The notes beneath the pieces were generated by a model, which was given only the letters and a program-made list of their open reading frames with translations, had not been told where the DNA came from and did not search any database. DNA of 64,000 nucleotides. Source: DATEDA01 sp035286595 (GTDB lineage Bacteria > Pseudomonadota > Gammaproteobacteria > Burkholderiales > SG8-39). The stretch is from NCBI GenBank assembly GCA_035286595.1, contig DATEDA010000069.1, positions 1 to 64,000 on the forward strand, in the 5' to 3' direction. The translations under genes and the position numbers were made by a program. This document shows, piece after piece, positions 1 to 6,492 of the stretch. Every line of letters begins with the position of its first letter. The stretch's first letter is position 1.

Positions 1-422
1 GCGCGGCGCGGCGCGCGGTTCACGCTCGACTTGAAGTTGACGTTGCCGAGGCCGCCGCGCCCGCCTCGCGCGAGCAGCGCCGCCTGGTCGTGCGCGGTGA
101 GATCGCCGATGACCTCGCCGGTCGTGCGATCGGCGATCACGGTGCCGACCGGCATGCGCAACCTGATGTCGTCGCCGCCGCGGCCGCTGCACTGTTTGCC
201 ATGCCCCTTCGCGCCGTCGCGGGCACGGTGGATGCGCGCGTAGCGGTAATCGATGAGCGTGTTGATGTTGCGATCCGCAACGGCGTAGACGCTGCCACCG
301 CGGCCGCCGTCCCCGCCGTCCGGGCCGCCGCGCGGAACGTACTTCTCCCGCCGGAAGCTGACCGCGCCATCGCCGCCCTTGCCGGCGTGGACCGAGATGC
401 GCGCCTCGTCGACGAATTTCAC
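1..422 (-). CDS. obgE: Obg family GTPase ObgE/CgtA, N-terminal part (cut by window edge)
   Basis: Ribosome-associated GTPase acting in late 50S assembly and stress signalling. The minus strand reads MKFVDEARISVHAGKGG and continues through a glycine-rich Obg fold to GLGNVNFKSSVNRAPR at the window edge, so about 140 residues (essentially the Obg domain) are present and the GTPase domain lies outside. The start is a GTG at 420-422 with a strong GGAGGT ribosome binding site at 429-434. It is the third gene of an rplU-rpmA-obgE operon, the usual proteobacterial order, and a hairpin terminator sits between it and rpmA. Confidence 0.95.
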   Translation of the reverse strand, partial: MKFVDEARISVHAGKGGDGAVSFRREKYVPRGGPDGGDGGRGGSVYAVADRNINTLIDYRYARIHRARDGAKGHGKQCSGRGGDDIRLRMPVGTVIADRTTGEVIGDLTAHDQAALLARGGRGGLGNVNFKSSVNRAPRR

Positions 423-440
423 GACGGGACCTCCAGAAAT

Positions 441-468
441 GAAAAAGCCCTACCACGCGGATAGGGCT
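441..468 (-). terminator. Intrinsic terminator/attenuator between rpmA and obgE
   Basis: On the minus strand a 7-bp perfect stem (AGCCCTA at 446-452 with TAGGGCT at 462-468, nine-base loop) is followed directly by five U residues. It lies after the rpmA stop and only about 20 bases before the obgE start, so it should make obgE expression lower than that of the ribosomal proteins by partial termination. Confidence 0.7.
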
Positions 469-489
469 TCGTGGCGGGATCCTGGCGCT

Positions 490-747
490 CTAGACCGGAA
501 TCACGCTCACGACGTTATGACCCGCCGGGCCCCGTGCGCCGAATTGCACGCGCCCGGTCACCTTGGCGAACAGCGTGTGATCCCGGCCGATGCCGACATT
601 GTCGCCGGGATGCACTCGCGTGCCGCGTTGCCGCACGATGATGCTGCCGGCGGCCACGACCTGCCCGCCGAAGCGCTTCACGCCGAGCCGCTTCGATTGG
701 GAGTCGCGTCCGTTGCGGGAGCTTCCCCCCGCCTTCTTGTGTGCCAT
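490..747 (-). CDS. rpmA: 50S ribosomal protein L27
   Basis: Protein of the large ribosomal subunit whose N-terminal tail reaches the peptidyl-transferase centre. The 85-residue product starts MAHKKAGGSSRNGRDSQSKR and contains the family segment RVHPGDNVGIGRDHTLFA, and length and sequence are standard. It begins with Met-Ala-His-Lys and has no cleavable N-terminal extension of the Firmicutes kind. It follows rplU by 26 bases on the minus strand and shares its promoter. Confidence 0.98.
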   Translation of the reverse strand: MAHKKAGGSSRNGRDSQSKRLGVKRFGGQVVAAGSIIVRQRGTRVHPGDNVGIGRDHTLFAKVTGRVQFGARGPAGHNVVSVIPV

Positions 748-773
748 GGCCGCCTCGCTCGGTTCCGACTCGC

Positions 774-1085
774 TCAGCCGGAGATGCCGGTGATCTGAAG
801 TTCCGTGTACTGCTGGCGATGCCCCTGCGACTTCTTGTAGTGTTTCCGGCGGCGGAGCTTGAAGATCCGGATCTTGTCGTGCAGGCCGTGCGCGACGACC
901 TTCGCCTTCACTGCGGCGCCCGACAGCACCGGCGTGCCGCACTTCACCGCCTCGCCCTCGCCGATCGCGAGCACCTGGTCGAGCACGATCTCGGCGCCGA
1001 CCTCCGCCGGGAGCTTCTCGACCCTCAGTTTGTCGCCCGCGGCGACCCGATACTGCTTGCCGCCGGTCCTGATCACTGCGTACAT
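774..1085 (-). CDS. rplU: 50S ribosomal protein L21
   Basis: Large-subunit ribosomal protein that binds 23S rRNA. The 103-residue product starts MYAVIRTGGKQYRV and has the C-terminal signature KLRRRKHYKKSQGHRQQYT, both typical of L21. First gene of the rplU-rpmA-obgE operon. The start at 1085 lies about 30 bases downstream of the predicted transcription start. Confidence 0.98.
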   Translation of the reverse strand: MYAVIRTGGKQYRVAAGDKLRVEKLPAEVGAEIVLDQVLAIGEGEAVKCGTPVLSGAAVKAKVVAHGLHDKIRIFKLRRRKHYKKSQGHRQQYTELQITGISG

Positions 1086-1121
1086 CGCGCGCTCCAGGAA
1101 GAAATCCTTAGAAAACCGCGC

Positions 1122-1150
1122 ATTATACGCAGCACTCCGGGGGCCGTCAA
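1122..1150 (-). promoter_or_regulatory. Sigma-70 promoter of rplU-rpmA-obgE
   Basis: On the minus strand a TTGACG -35 box (1145-1150) is separated by exactly 17 bases from a perfect TATAAT -10 box (1122-1127). Transcription should begin near 1115, leaving a leader of about 30 bases before rplU. This is the strongest promoter match in the window, as expected for ribosomal protein genes. Confidence 0.85.
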
Positions 1151-1205
1151 AGGCGCCTTGTGCTAATCTTCGACGGCCCGGCCCGCCACCAGCCCACCCG
1201 CCGCC

Positions 1206-2180
1206 GTGTCCGTTTCGCTTGACCCGATTCGTACCCTGATCGCCGGCGACATGGAGGCGGTCGACGCGTTGATCCGCCGCCGCCTCGCCTCCGACGTGGC
1301 GTTGGTGCGCCAGGTGGCCGAATACATCATCGCGAGCGGCGGCAAGCGCCTGCGCCCGACGCTCCTGCTGCTCGCGGCCGGCGCCTGCGGCTACCGCGGC
1401 GCGCACCACCACGAGCTCGCGGCAGTCGTCGAGTTCATCCACACCGCGACCCTCCTGCACGACGACGTCGTCGACGAGTCGGAGTTGCGCCGCGGGCGCG
1501 CAACCGCAAACGCGGCGTTCGGCAATGCCGCTGCCGTCCTGGTGGGCGACTTCCTGTACTCGCGCGCGTTTCAGATGATGGTGAACCTGAAGAGCATGCG
1601 CGTGATGGAGGTGCTGGCGGATGCGACGAACACCATCGCCGAGGGGGAAGTGATGCAGCTCCTCAACGTCCACAACGCCGACGTCGGCGAGGCCGCCTAC
1701 CTCGAAGTGGTTCGACGCAAGACGGCGAGGCTGTTCGAGGCCTCGGCGCGCCTCGGGGCCATTCTCGGCGCAGCCCCGCTCGAGATCGAGGACAGCCTGG
1801 CCGCCTACGGGATGCACCTCGGCACGGCGTTCCAGCTCGTCGACGACGTGCTGGACTACTCGGGAGACCTTCAGGAGACCGGCAAGAACCTCGGCGACGA
1901 TCTGAGCGAGGGCAAACCGACCCTGCCGCTCATCTACGTCATTCAGCGCGGGACGCCGGTGCAGGCCGAAACCGTGCGCCGTGCGATCGAGCATGGCGGC
2001 CGCGACACCTTTGCCGCGGTCATCGCGGCGATCCACGCCACGGGCGCACTCGACCGCGCGCGCGATCAGGCCCGACGCGAGGCGACAGCGGCGTGCGACG
2101 CGCTCGCGCCGGTCGCGGATTCAACCCACAAGCAGTCTCTGCTACACTTGGCGGCCTTTGCGGTCGAGCGCAACTATTGA
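1206..2180 (+). CDS. ispB: Octaprenyl (polyprenyl) diphosphate synthase
   Basis: Trans-polyprenyl transferase that elongates farnesyl diphosphate with isopentenyl diphosphate to make the ubiquinone side chain. The 324-residue protein shows the family motifs in order: GGKRLRP at 45-51, the first aspartate-rich motif DDVVD at 86-90, and the second DDVLD at 213-217. It starts with GTG at 1206 and is divergent from rplU, the usual placement of ispB. The bulky residues before the first motif fit a long-chain synthase, but the exact chain length cannot be read from sequence. Confidence 0.93.
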   Translation: MSVSLDPIRTLIAGDMEAVDALIRRRLASDVALVRQVAEYIIASGGKRLRPTLLLLAAGACGYRGAHHHELAAVVEFIHTATLLHDDVVDESELRRGRATANAAFGNAAAVLVGDFLYSRAFQMMVNLKSMRVMEVLADATNTIAEGEVMQLLNVHNADVGEAAYLEVVRRKTARLFEASARLGAILGAAPLEIEDSLAAYGMHLGTAFQLVDDVLDYSGDLQETGKNLGDDLSEGKPTLPLIYVIQRGTPVQAETVRRAIEHGGRDTFAAVIAAIHATGALDRARDQARREATAACDALAPVADSTHKQSLLHLAAFAVERNY

Positions 2181-2209
2181 GCAGCAGCGCCGCCGCGTTC
2201 CTCCCGGAT

Positions 2210-2286
2210 CGGGGTGTAGCTCAGCCTGGTAGAGTACTGCGTTCGGGACGCAGGTGTCGCTGGTTCGAATCCAGTCACCCCGACCA
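2210..2286 (+). tRNA. tRNA-Pro (anticodon CGG)
   Basis: A complete 77-nt cloverleaf: acceptor stem CGGGGTG/CACCCCG, D-arm with GGTAGAG, anticodon stem CTGCG/CGCAG enclosing loop TTCGGGA (anticodon CGG, reads CCG), T-arm with GGTTCGAATCC, and a genomically encoded CCA end. It lies about 30 bases after ispB, a position often seen in betaproteobacteria. Confidence 0.97.
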
Positions 2287-2362
2287 CTCTCTCGCCCCGC
2301 GTCCGCGGCGCTAGATGTCCGAAGTGTCACACTGCTCGCACTGTTCACACTGTTCACACTGC

Positions 2363-2396
2363 CGCCCGAGCCGCGCGCGGCTCGGGCGCATATAAT
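2363..2396 (+). promoter_or_regulatory. 11-bp perfect hairpin followed by TATAAT before the 2408 gene
   Basis: CGCCCGAGCCG (2363-2373) and CGGCTCGGGCG (2378-2388) form a perfect stem with a four-base loop. Two bases later comes TATAAT (2391-2396), only 12 bases before the ATG at 2408, so a transcript from it would be nearly leaderless. No -35 box is recognisable. The hairpin may instead end the tRNA transcript, although no U-run follows. Just upstream (2339-2360) the nine bases CACTGTTCA occur twice in tandem. Confidence 0.4.
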
Positions 2397-2407
2397 CGCT
2401 CCGCCCA

Positions 2408-2626
2408 ATGAGCAAGCTGCTGATCGTCGTCGCTGCTGCGCTCGTCCTCTACTTCCTGTGGAGAGGATTGCGGCGCGACGCGGGCCCGCGGAGCGACCCC
2501 CGCGCCGGCGGTGAGCGCATGGTGGACTGCGGCCAATGCGGCGTGCACCTGCCGCTCTCCGAAGCGATCCAGTCGCAGGGGCGGTACTTCTGCTCCGAGG
2601 AGCACCGCCGCCTCTTCAGCCGGTGA
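2408..2626 (+). CDS. Small membrane-anchored zinc-ribbon protein (PP0621-like)
   Basis: A 72-residue protein of unknown function. Residues 4-20 form one hydrophobic helix, then a short basic linker leads to a zinc-ribbon-like tail with CGQC (42-45) and CSEEH (near 62-66), so one small cytoplasmic metal-binding knuckle on a membrane anchor is expected. It resembles the PP0621 family of short proteins found next to pilS in Pseudomonas and betaproteobacteria (from memory, not searched). Its stop overlaps the GTG of pilS by four bases, implying translational coupling to the type IV pilus sensor. Confidence 0.75.
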   Translation: MSKLLIVVAAALVLYFLWRGLRRDAGPRSDPRAGGERMVDCGQCGVHLPLSEAIQSQGRYFCSEEHRRLFSR

Positions 2627-4248
2627 ACAAGCCGTCGGTGCGCGAGCTCGCCCTGTTCCGCACCCCGGGCTCCGCGGCGCGGCCGGAGGCGCAGACCGTC
2701 CCGGAGTCGTTCTGGGTCTCGCTCCGCTACTTCAACGCCTACCGGATCGCCATCGCCGGGCTGTTCTTCGTCTCGGGGCTCGCCTATGGCGACCTCCTGA
2801 GCCTGGCCAGCCAGAACGTGCGGCTGTTCGCCGCGACCAGCGCCGTCTACCTGCTCGCCGCGATCGCCTATCAGGTCATTCTGACCCGGGTCCCGCGGAG
2901 CTTCGACACCCAACTCACCGTGCACGTCTGCACCGACGTCGTCGTGACCGGGCTCCTCATGTTCGCGAGCGGCGGCTTCCGCAGCGGGCTGGCGGTGATG
3001 CTGCTGATCTCGATCGCCGCGGCTTCGCTGGTCAGCCGCGGCCGGCTGCTGCTGTTCTACGCCGCGCTCGCCACGATCGTGGTGCTGGTCGAGCAGGCGG
3101 TCGAGGTCTTCGTCCACGGCGACCCGATCGGCGGGTTCGTGCCCCCCGCGCTGATCTCCGTCGGCTACTTCGCGACCGCGTTCATCACCAATCAGCTCGC
3201 GCAGCGGGTGATCACGAACGAGCGCGTCGCGCGCCAGCGCGGGATCGATCTCGCCAATCAGCTGCGGATCAACCAGCTTGTGATCCAGGACGTCCAGGAC
3301 GGCGTCCTGGTCGTCGACTCGAACGGCCTGGTGCGAAGCCACAACCGTCGTGTCGACCAGCTCCTCGGCCGGCCGGCGCCGGAGCTCGACCAGATCGACA
3401 CCTACTCGCCGGAGCTCGCGCAGGCGCTCGCCGGGTGGCGCCGGGGCGCCGGCCGGACCAGCGCGAGCTTCACGCTCGGCGACTCCGGAACGCTGGTGCG
3501 CGCGCGCTTCGTCGAGGCGGGCGTGGCGGGCGACAGCTTCACGGTGATCTACCTTGAGGACATCTCGAAGCTCGAGGACCAGGCGCGGCAGCTGAAGCTG
3601 GCGGCGCTCGGGCGCCTGACGGCGAACATCGCGCACGAGATCCGCAACCCGCTGGCGGCGATCACGCATGCTGCCGAGCTGATGCAGGAGGAGAACCGCC
3701 AGCCGGCGCGCGAGCGGCTCACCCGCATCATCCGCGACAACTCCGCCCGACTCGATCGCATGGTGAAGGACGTCCTCGAGCTCAATCGCCGCGACCGGGT
3801 CCAGGCGGAGCCTATCCAGGTCGGCCCGTTCCTCGGGACGTTCCTCGAGGAGTTCGTGCAGAACGAGCGGCTCGATCGGGGCGCGTTCACTCTCGAGCGC
3901 GACGGCGACGGCGTGGTCGAGTTCGACCGCGTTCACTTGCACCAGGTGCTCTGGAACCTGGGCCGCAACGCGTGGCGGCACTCGCGGAAGGCCTCCGGCA
4001 GCATCCGCCTCCGGCTGCAGCGGCAGGGCAATCGGCTAGAATTGCGCGTCATCGACGACGGTCCCGGCGTGGCGAAGGACCTGCAGAGCCAGCTCTTCGA
4101 GCCATTCTTCACGACCTACAGCGCGGGTACGGGACTCGGGCTCTACATCGCCCGCGAGCTGTGCGCGGCGAACGGCGCGGCGCTCGACTATGTCGACCGG
4201 AGCTCCGGGGCCGACTTCCGCATCACCTGGCTGGGAGTACGGGGATGA
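2623..4248 (+). CDS. pilS: Type IV pilus sensor histidine kinase PilS
   Basis: Membrane sensor kinase that phosphorylates PilR to control pilin transcription. From a GTG at 2623 the 541-residue product has about six membrane helices (residues 41-190), a PAS-like domain (about 215-310), a HisKA domain with the phospho-acceptor H338 in NIAHEIRNPLAA, and an ATPase domain with N-box NLGRNAWRHS, G1 DDGPGV and G2 GTGLGLYI. The GTG start is chosen because it overlaps the previous stop as GTGA. Upstream in-frame starts would lie inside the 2408 gene. Its own stop overlaps the pilR ATG. Confidence 0.92.
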   Translation: MNKPSVRELALFRTPGSAARPEAQTVPESFWVSLRYFNAYRIAIAGLFFVSGLAYGDLLSLASQNVRLFAATSAVYLLAAIAYQVILTRVPRSFDTQLTVHVCTDVVVTGLLMFASGGFRSGLAVMLLISIAAASLVSRGRLLLFYAALATIVVLVEQAVEVFVHGDPIGGFVPPALISVGYFATAFITNQLAQRVITNERVARQRGIDLANQLRINQLVIQDVQDGVLVVDSNGLVRSHNRRVDQLLGRPAPELDQIDTYSPELAQALAGWRRGAGRTSASFTLGDSGTLVRARFVEAGVAGDSFTVIYLEDISKLEDQARQLKLAALGRLTANIAHEIRNPLAAITHAAELMQEENRQPARERLTRIIRDNSARLDRMVKDVLELNRRDRVQAEPIQVGPFLGTFLEEFVQNERLDRGAFTLERDGDGVVEFDRVHLHQVLWNLGRNAWRHSRKASGSIRLRLQRQGNRLELRVIDDGPGVAKDLQSQLFEPFFTTYSAGTGLGLYIARELCAANGAALDYVDRSSGADFRITWLGVRG

Positions 4249-5606
4249 ATCGACCCGAGCGCCGGACGGCCGCCAAGGCCACGGTCCTGGTGGTCGACGA
4301 CGAGGCCGACATCCGCGAGCTGCTCGAGCTCACGCTGCTGCGGATGGGGCTCGGCGTCGAGTGCGCCGGCTCGGTCGCGCAGGCGACCGAGCACCTCAAG
4401 GCGCACAGCTTCGACCTCTGTCTGACCGACATGCGCCTGCCCGACGGCGACGGGCTCGAGCTGGTTCGCTACATCGGCGCCAATTGCACCGACCTGCCGG
4501 TCGCCGTGATCACCGCCCACGGCAGCACCGAGAACGCGGTCGCCGCGCTCAAGGCCGGAGCCTTCGACTATGTCTCCAAGCCGCTCTCCCTGGAGCAGCT
4601 CCGGACGCTCGTCAAGTCGGCCCTCAACCTGCCGCAGAAGCCGGCGGCGAAGCCCGCGCCCGGCGGCGGCTACGGACTGCTCGGCGACAGCCCGCCAATC
4701 CAGCAGGTGCGGGCCATGATCGACAAGCTCGCGCGCAGCCAGGCTCCGGTGTACATCACCGGCGAATCTGGCAGCGGCAAGGAGCTCGCCGCCCGGCTGA
4801 TCCACGCGGGCGGCGCAAGGCGCGACCGACCCATCGTGCCGGTCAACTGCGGGGCGATTCCCGAGAACCTGATGGAAAGCGAGTTCTTTGGCTACCGGAA
4901 GGGCGCGTTCACCGGGGCCGAAGCCGATCGGGAGGGGTTCTTCCACGCGGCGAACGGCGGAACCCTGTTCCTGGACGAGGTCGCCGACCTCCCGCTGGCG
5001 ATGCAGGTCAAGCTCCTGCGGGCGATCCAGGAGAAGCGGGTGCGCAAGGTCGGCGCGACGACCGAGGATCAGGTCGACGTCCGGATCATTTGCGCGACGC
5101 ACCAGAACCTCGCGGCGCTCGTGGAGGCGGGCAAGTTCCGCCAGGACCTCTACTATCGCCTGGCGGTGATTGAACTGAGGATGCCGCCCCTCAGGGAATG
5201 CCGCGAGGACATCCCGGTGCTGGCCGACGCGATCCTCGCGCGCCTGGGCGAGGAGGGGGGGGCTTCGGGGCCCCGGCTCGCGAAGCCCGCGCTCGACGCA
5301 TTGCTCGGGTACGACTTCCCCGGGAACGCGCGTGAGCTCGAGAACGTCCTCGAGCGCGCGATCGCGCTGTCGGGGTCAGCCGAGATCCAGCCGGACGACC
5401 TGCAGCTCGCGCCACCCGCGACGGTAGAGGAGCCGCGCGCCCCCAACGCGAAGTGGCCGCTGCAAGAGTACCTGGATCGTCTGGAGCGCGAGGCGATCCT
5501 CGAAGCCCTCGACAAGACGCGGTTCAACCGCACCGCCGCAGCCAAGCTGCTCGGGATCACGTTCCGCGCCCTCCGGTACCGGATGGAGCGGCTCGGGATC
5601 CAGTAA
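4245..5606 (+). CDS. pilR: Sigma-54 dependent response regulator PilR
   Basis: NtrC-type activator of sigma-54 promoters, in this pairing of pilA. The 453-residue product has a receiver domain with phospho-acceptor D62 (LTDMRLPDG), an AAA+ domain with Walker A GESGSGKE (173-180), the sigma-54 contact loop GAFTGA (220-225) and Walker B LFLDEV (241-246), and a Fis-type helix-turn-helix at the C-terminus (FNRTAAAKLLGITFRALRYR). The ATG overlaps the pilS stop as ATGA, so kinase and regulator are translated in a fixed ratio. Confidence 0.95.
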   Translation: MNRPERRTAAKATVLVVDDEADIRELLELTLLRMGLGVECAGSVAQATEHLKAHSFDLCLTDMRLPDGDGLELVRYIGANCTDLPVAVITAHGSTENAVAALKAGAFDYVSKPLSLEQLRTLVKSALNLPQKPAAKPAPGGGYGLLGDSPPIQQVRAMIDKLARSQAPVYITGESGSGKELAARLIHAGGARRDRPIVPVNCGAIPENLMESEFFGYRKGAFTGAEADREGFFHAANGGTLFLDEVADLPLAMQVKLLRAIQEKRVRKVGATTEDQVDVRIICATHQNLAALVEAGKFRQDLYYRLAVIELRMPPLRECREDIPVLADAILARLGEEGGASGPRLAKPALDALLGYDFPGNARELENVLERAIALSGSAEIQPDDLQLAPPATVEEPRAPNAKWPLQEYLDRLEREAILEALDKTRFNRTAAAKLLGITFRALRYRMERLGIQ

Positions 5607-5682
5607 GTCCGTGGCGCGGCGTCCCGGCCGGGGAGCGCGCCGCCCGACCCCGGTGGCCGCGCGCGGCCGCGGCGCGGGGGGG

Positions 5683-6243
5683 ATGGACATCGACGAGGCG
5701 GGGCTGCTCCGCAGCGCCCGGTCCAGGTTCATCGAGTCGCCCAACTGCGACGACCGTCCGCCCGCGGCCGAGGTCTCACTGCTGGTGATCCACGGCATCA
5801 GCCTCCCGCCGGGCAAGTTCGGGGGTGACGGCGTGCTGCGCCTTTTCACCAACACCCTGGACTGGACCGCGCACCCGTTCTACACGACGCTCAGGGGCCT
5901 GCGAGTATCGGCGCACTTCTTCGTCCGGCGCACCGGCGAGATCATCCAGTTCGTGCCCTGCGGCCGGCGCGCCTGGCATGCCGGCGAGTCGAGCTGGCGT
6001 GGGCGCGAGCGGTGCAATGACTTCTCGATCGGAGTGGAGCTCGAAGGCGTCGAAACCCGGCCCTACACCGAGCGCCAGTACGCGCGGCTCGTCCCGCTCG
6101 CCGCCACCCTCCGACGCCGCTACCCCATCGCCGAGATCGTCGGCCACAGCGACATCGCGCCCGGACGCAAGACCGATCCCGGCCCGGCGTTCGACTGGGG
6201 ACGACTTCGCAGCCTCGTCGGCCGCGCTCCGCGGTCCAGGTGA
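5683..6243 (+). CDS. ampD: 1,6-anhydro-N-acetylmuramyl-L-alanine amidase AmpD
   Basis: Cytoplasmic zinc amidase of peptidoglycan recycling that removes the peptide from anhydro-MurNAc. From ATG 5683 it is 186 residues, the usual AmpD length, with zinc ligands matching H37 (LLVIHGIS), H155 (VGHSDIAP) and D165, and the catalytic-region residues E119 and K163. A GTG at 5611 in the same frame would add 24 arginine- and alanine-rich residues with no family counterpart, so the later start is preferred. It follows pilR directly. No ampR or beta-lactamase gene is nearby, so the role is cell-wall recycling. Confidence 0.92.
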   Translation: MDIDEAGLLRSARSRFIESPNCDDRPPAAEVSLLVIHGISLPPGKFGGDGVLRLFTNTLDWTAHPFYTTLRGLRVSAHFFVRRTGEIIQFVPCGRRAWHAGESSWRGRERCNDFSIGVELEGVETRPYTERQYARLVPLAATLRRRYPIAEIVGHSDIAPGRKTDPGPAFDWGRLRSLVGRAPRSR

Positions 6244-6346
6244 CCGGCAGCCCCGGCGGGGGGGCGCCGTCATGACGATTCTGTGACGAACTTCACGCGC
6301 TGCGCGCACAACGCGCGGTGGAGCCGTGAATGGCTTGAGAAAAATC

Positions 6347-6375
6347 TTGCTTAATCAGGTTGGTCGCACTAGACT
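6347..6375 (+). promoter_or_regulatory. Probable sigma-70 promoter of nrdAB
   Basis: TTGCTT (6347-6352) and TAGACT (6370-6375) are separated by 17 bases. Transcription would start near 6382, giving a leader of about 110 bases before nrdA. The -10 box is overlapped by the upstream NrdR-like box, as expected for a repressed promoter. Confidence 0.6.
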
Positions 6376-6412
6376 TCGTAGCGGAATTCGAAGGACACAC
6401 TATATGTAGTGT
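6366..6412 (+). promoter_or_regulatory. Tandem NrdR boxes upstream of nrdAB
   Basis: ACACTATATGTAGTGT at 6397-6412 is an essentially perfect NrdR box and lies inside a longer palindrome, ACACACTATATGTAGTGTGT (6395-6414). Exactly 31 bases upstream a weaker box, GCACTAGACTTCGTAG (6366-6381), agrees at nine of sixteen positions. NrdR is known to bind paired boxes about three helical turns apart and to repress ribonucleotide reductase genes when dATP/ATP signals sufficiency. Here one box covers the -10 region and the other the early transcribed region. Confidence 0.85.
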
Positions 6413-6492
6413 GTCAGCCCGGCCTAGGCGTCGGGCGGGCGGGCCCGCGGGGGCCCGCGCCAACCAAAAAATCGTGCGCAGAGGAGACGGAG

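Noticed and set aside
6409..6492. N-terminal extension of nrdA from an upstream GTG
   Set aside because: The GTG lies inside the NrdR box and the extension has no family counterpart; ATG 6493 has a good ribosome binding site.
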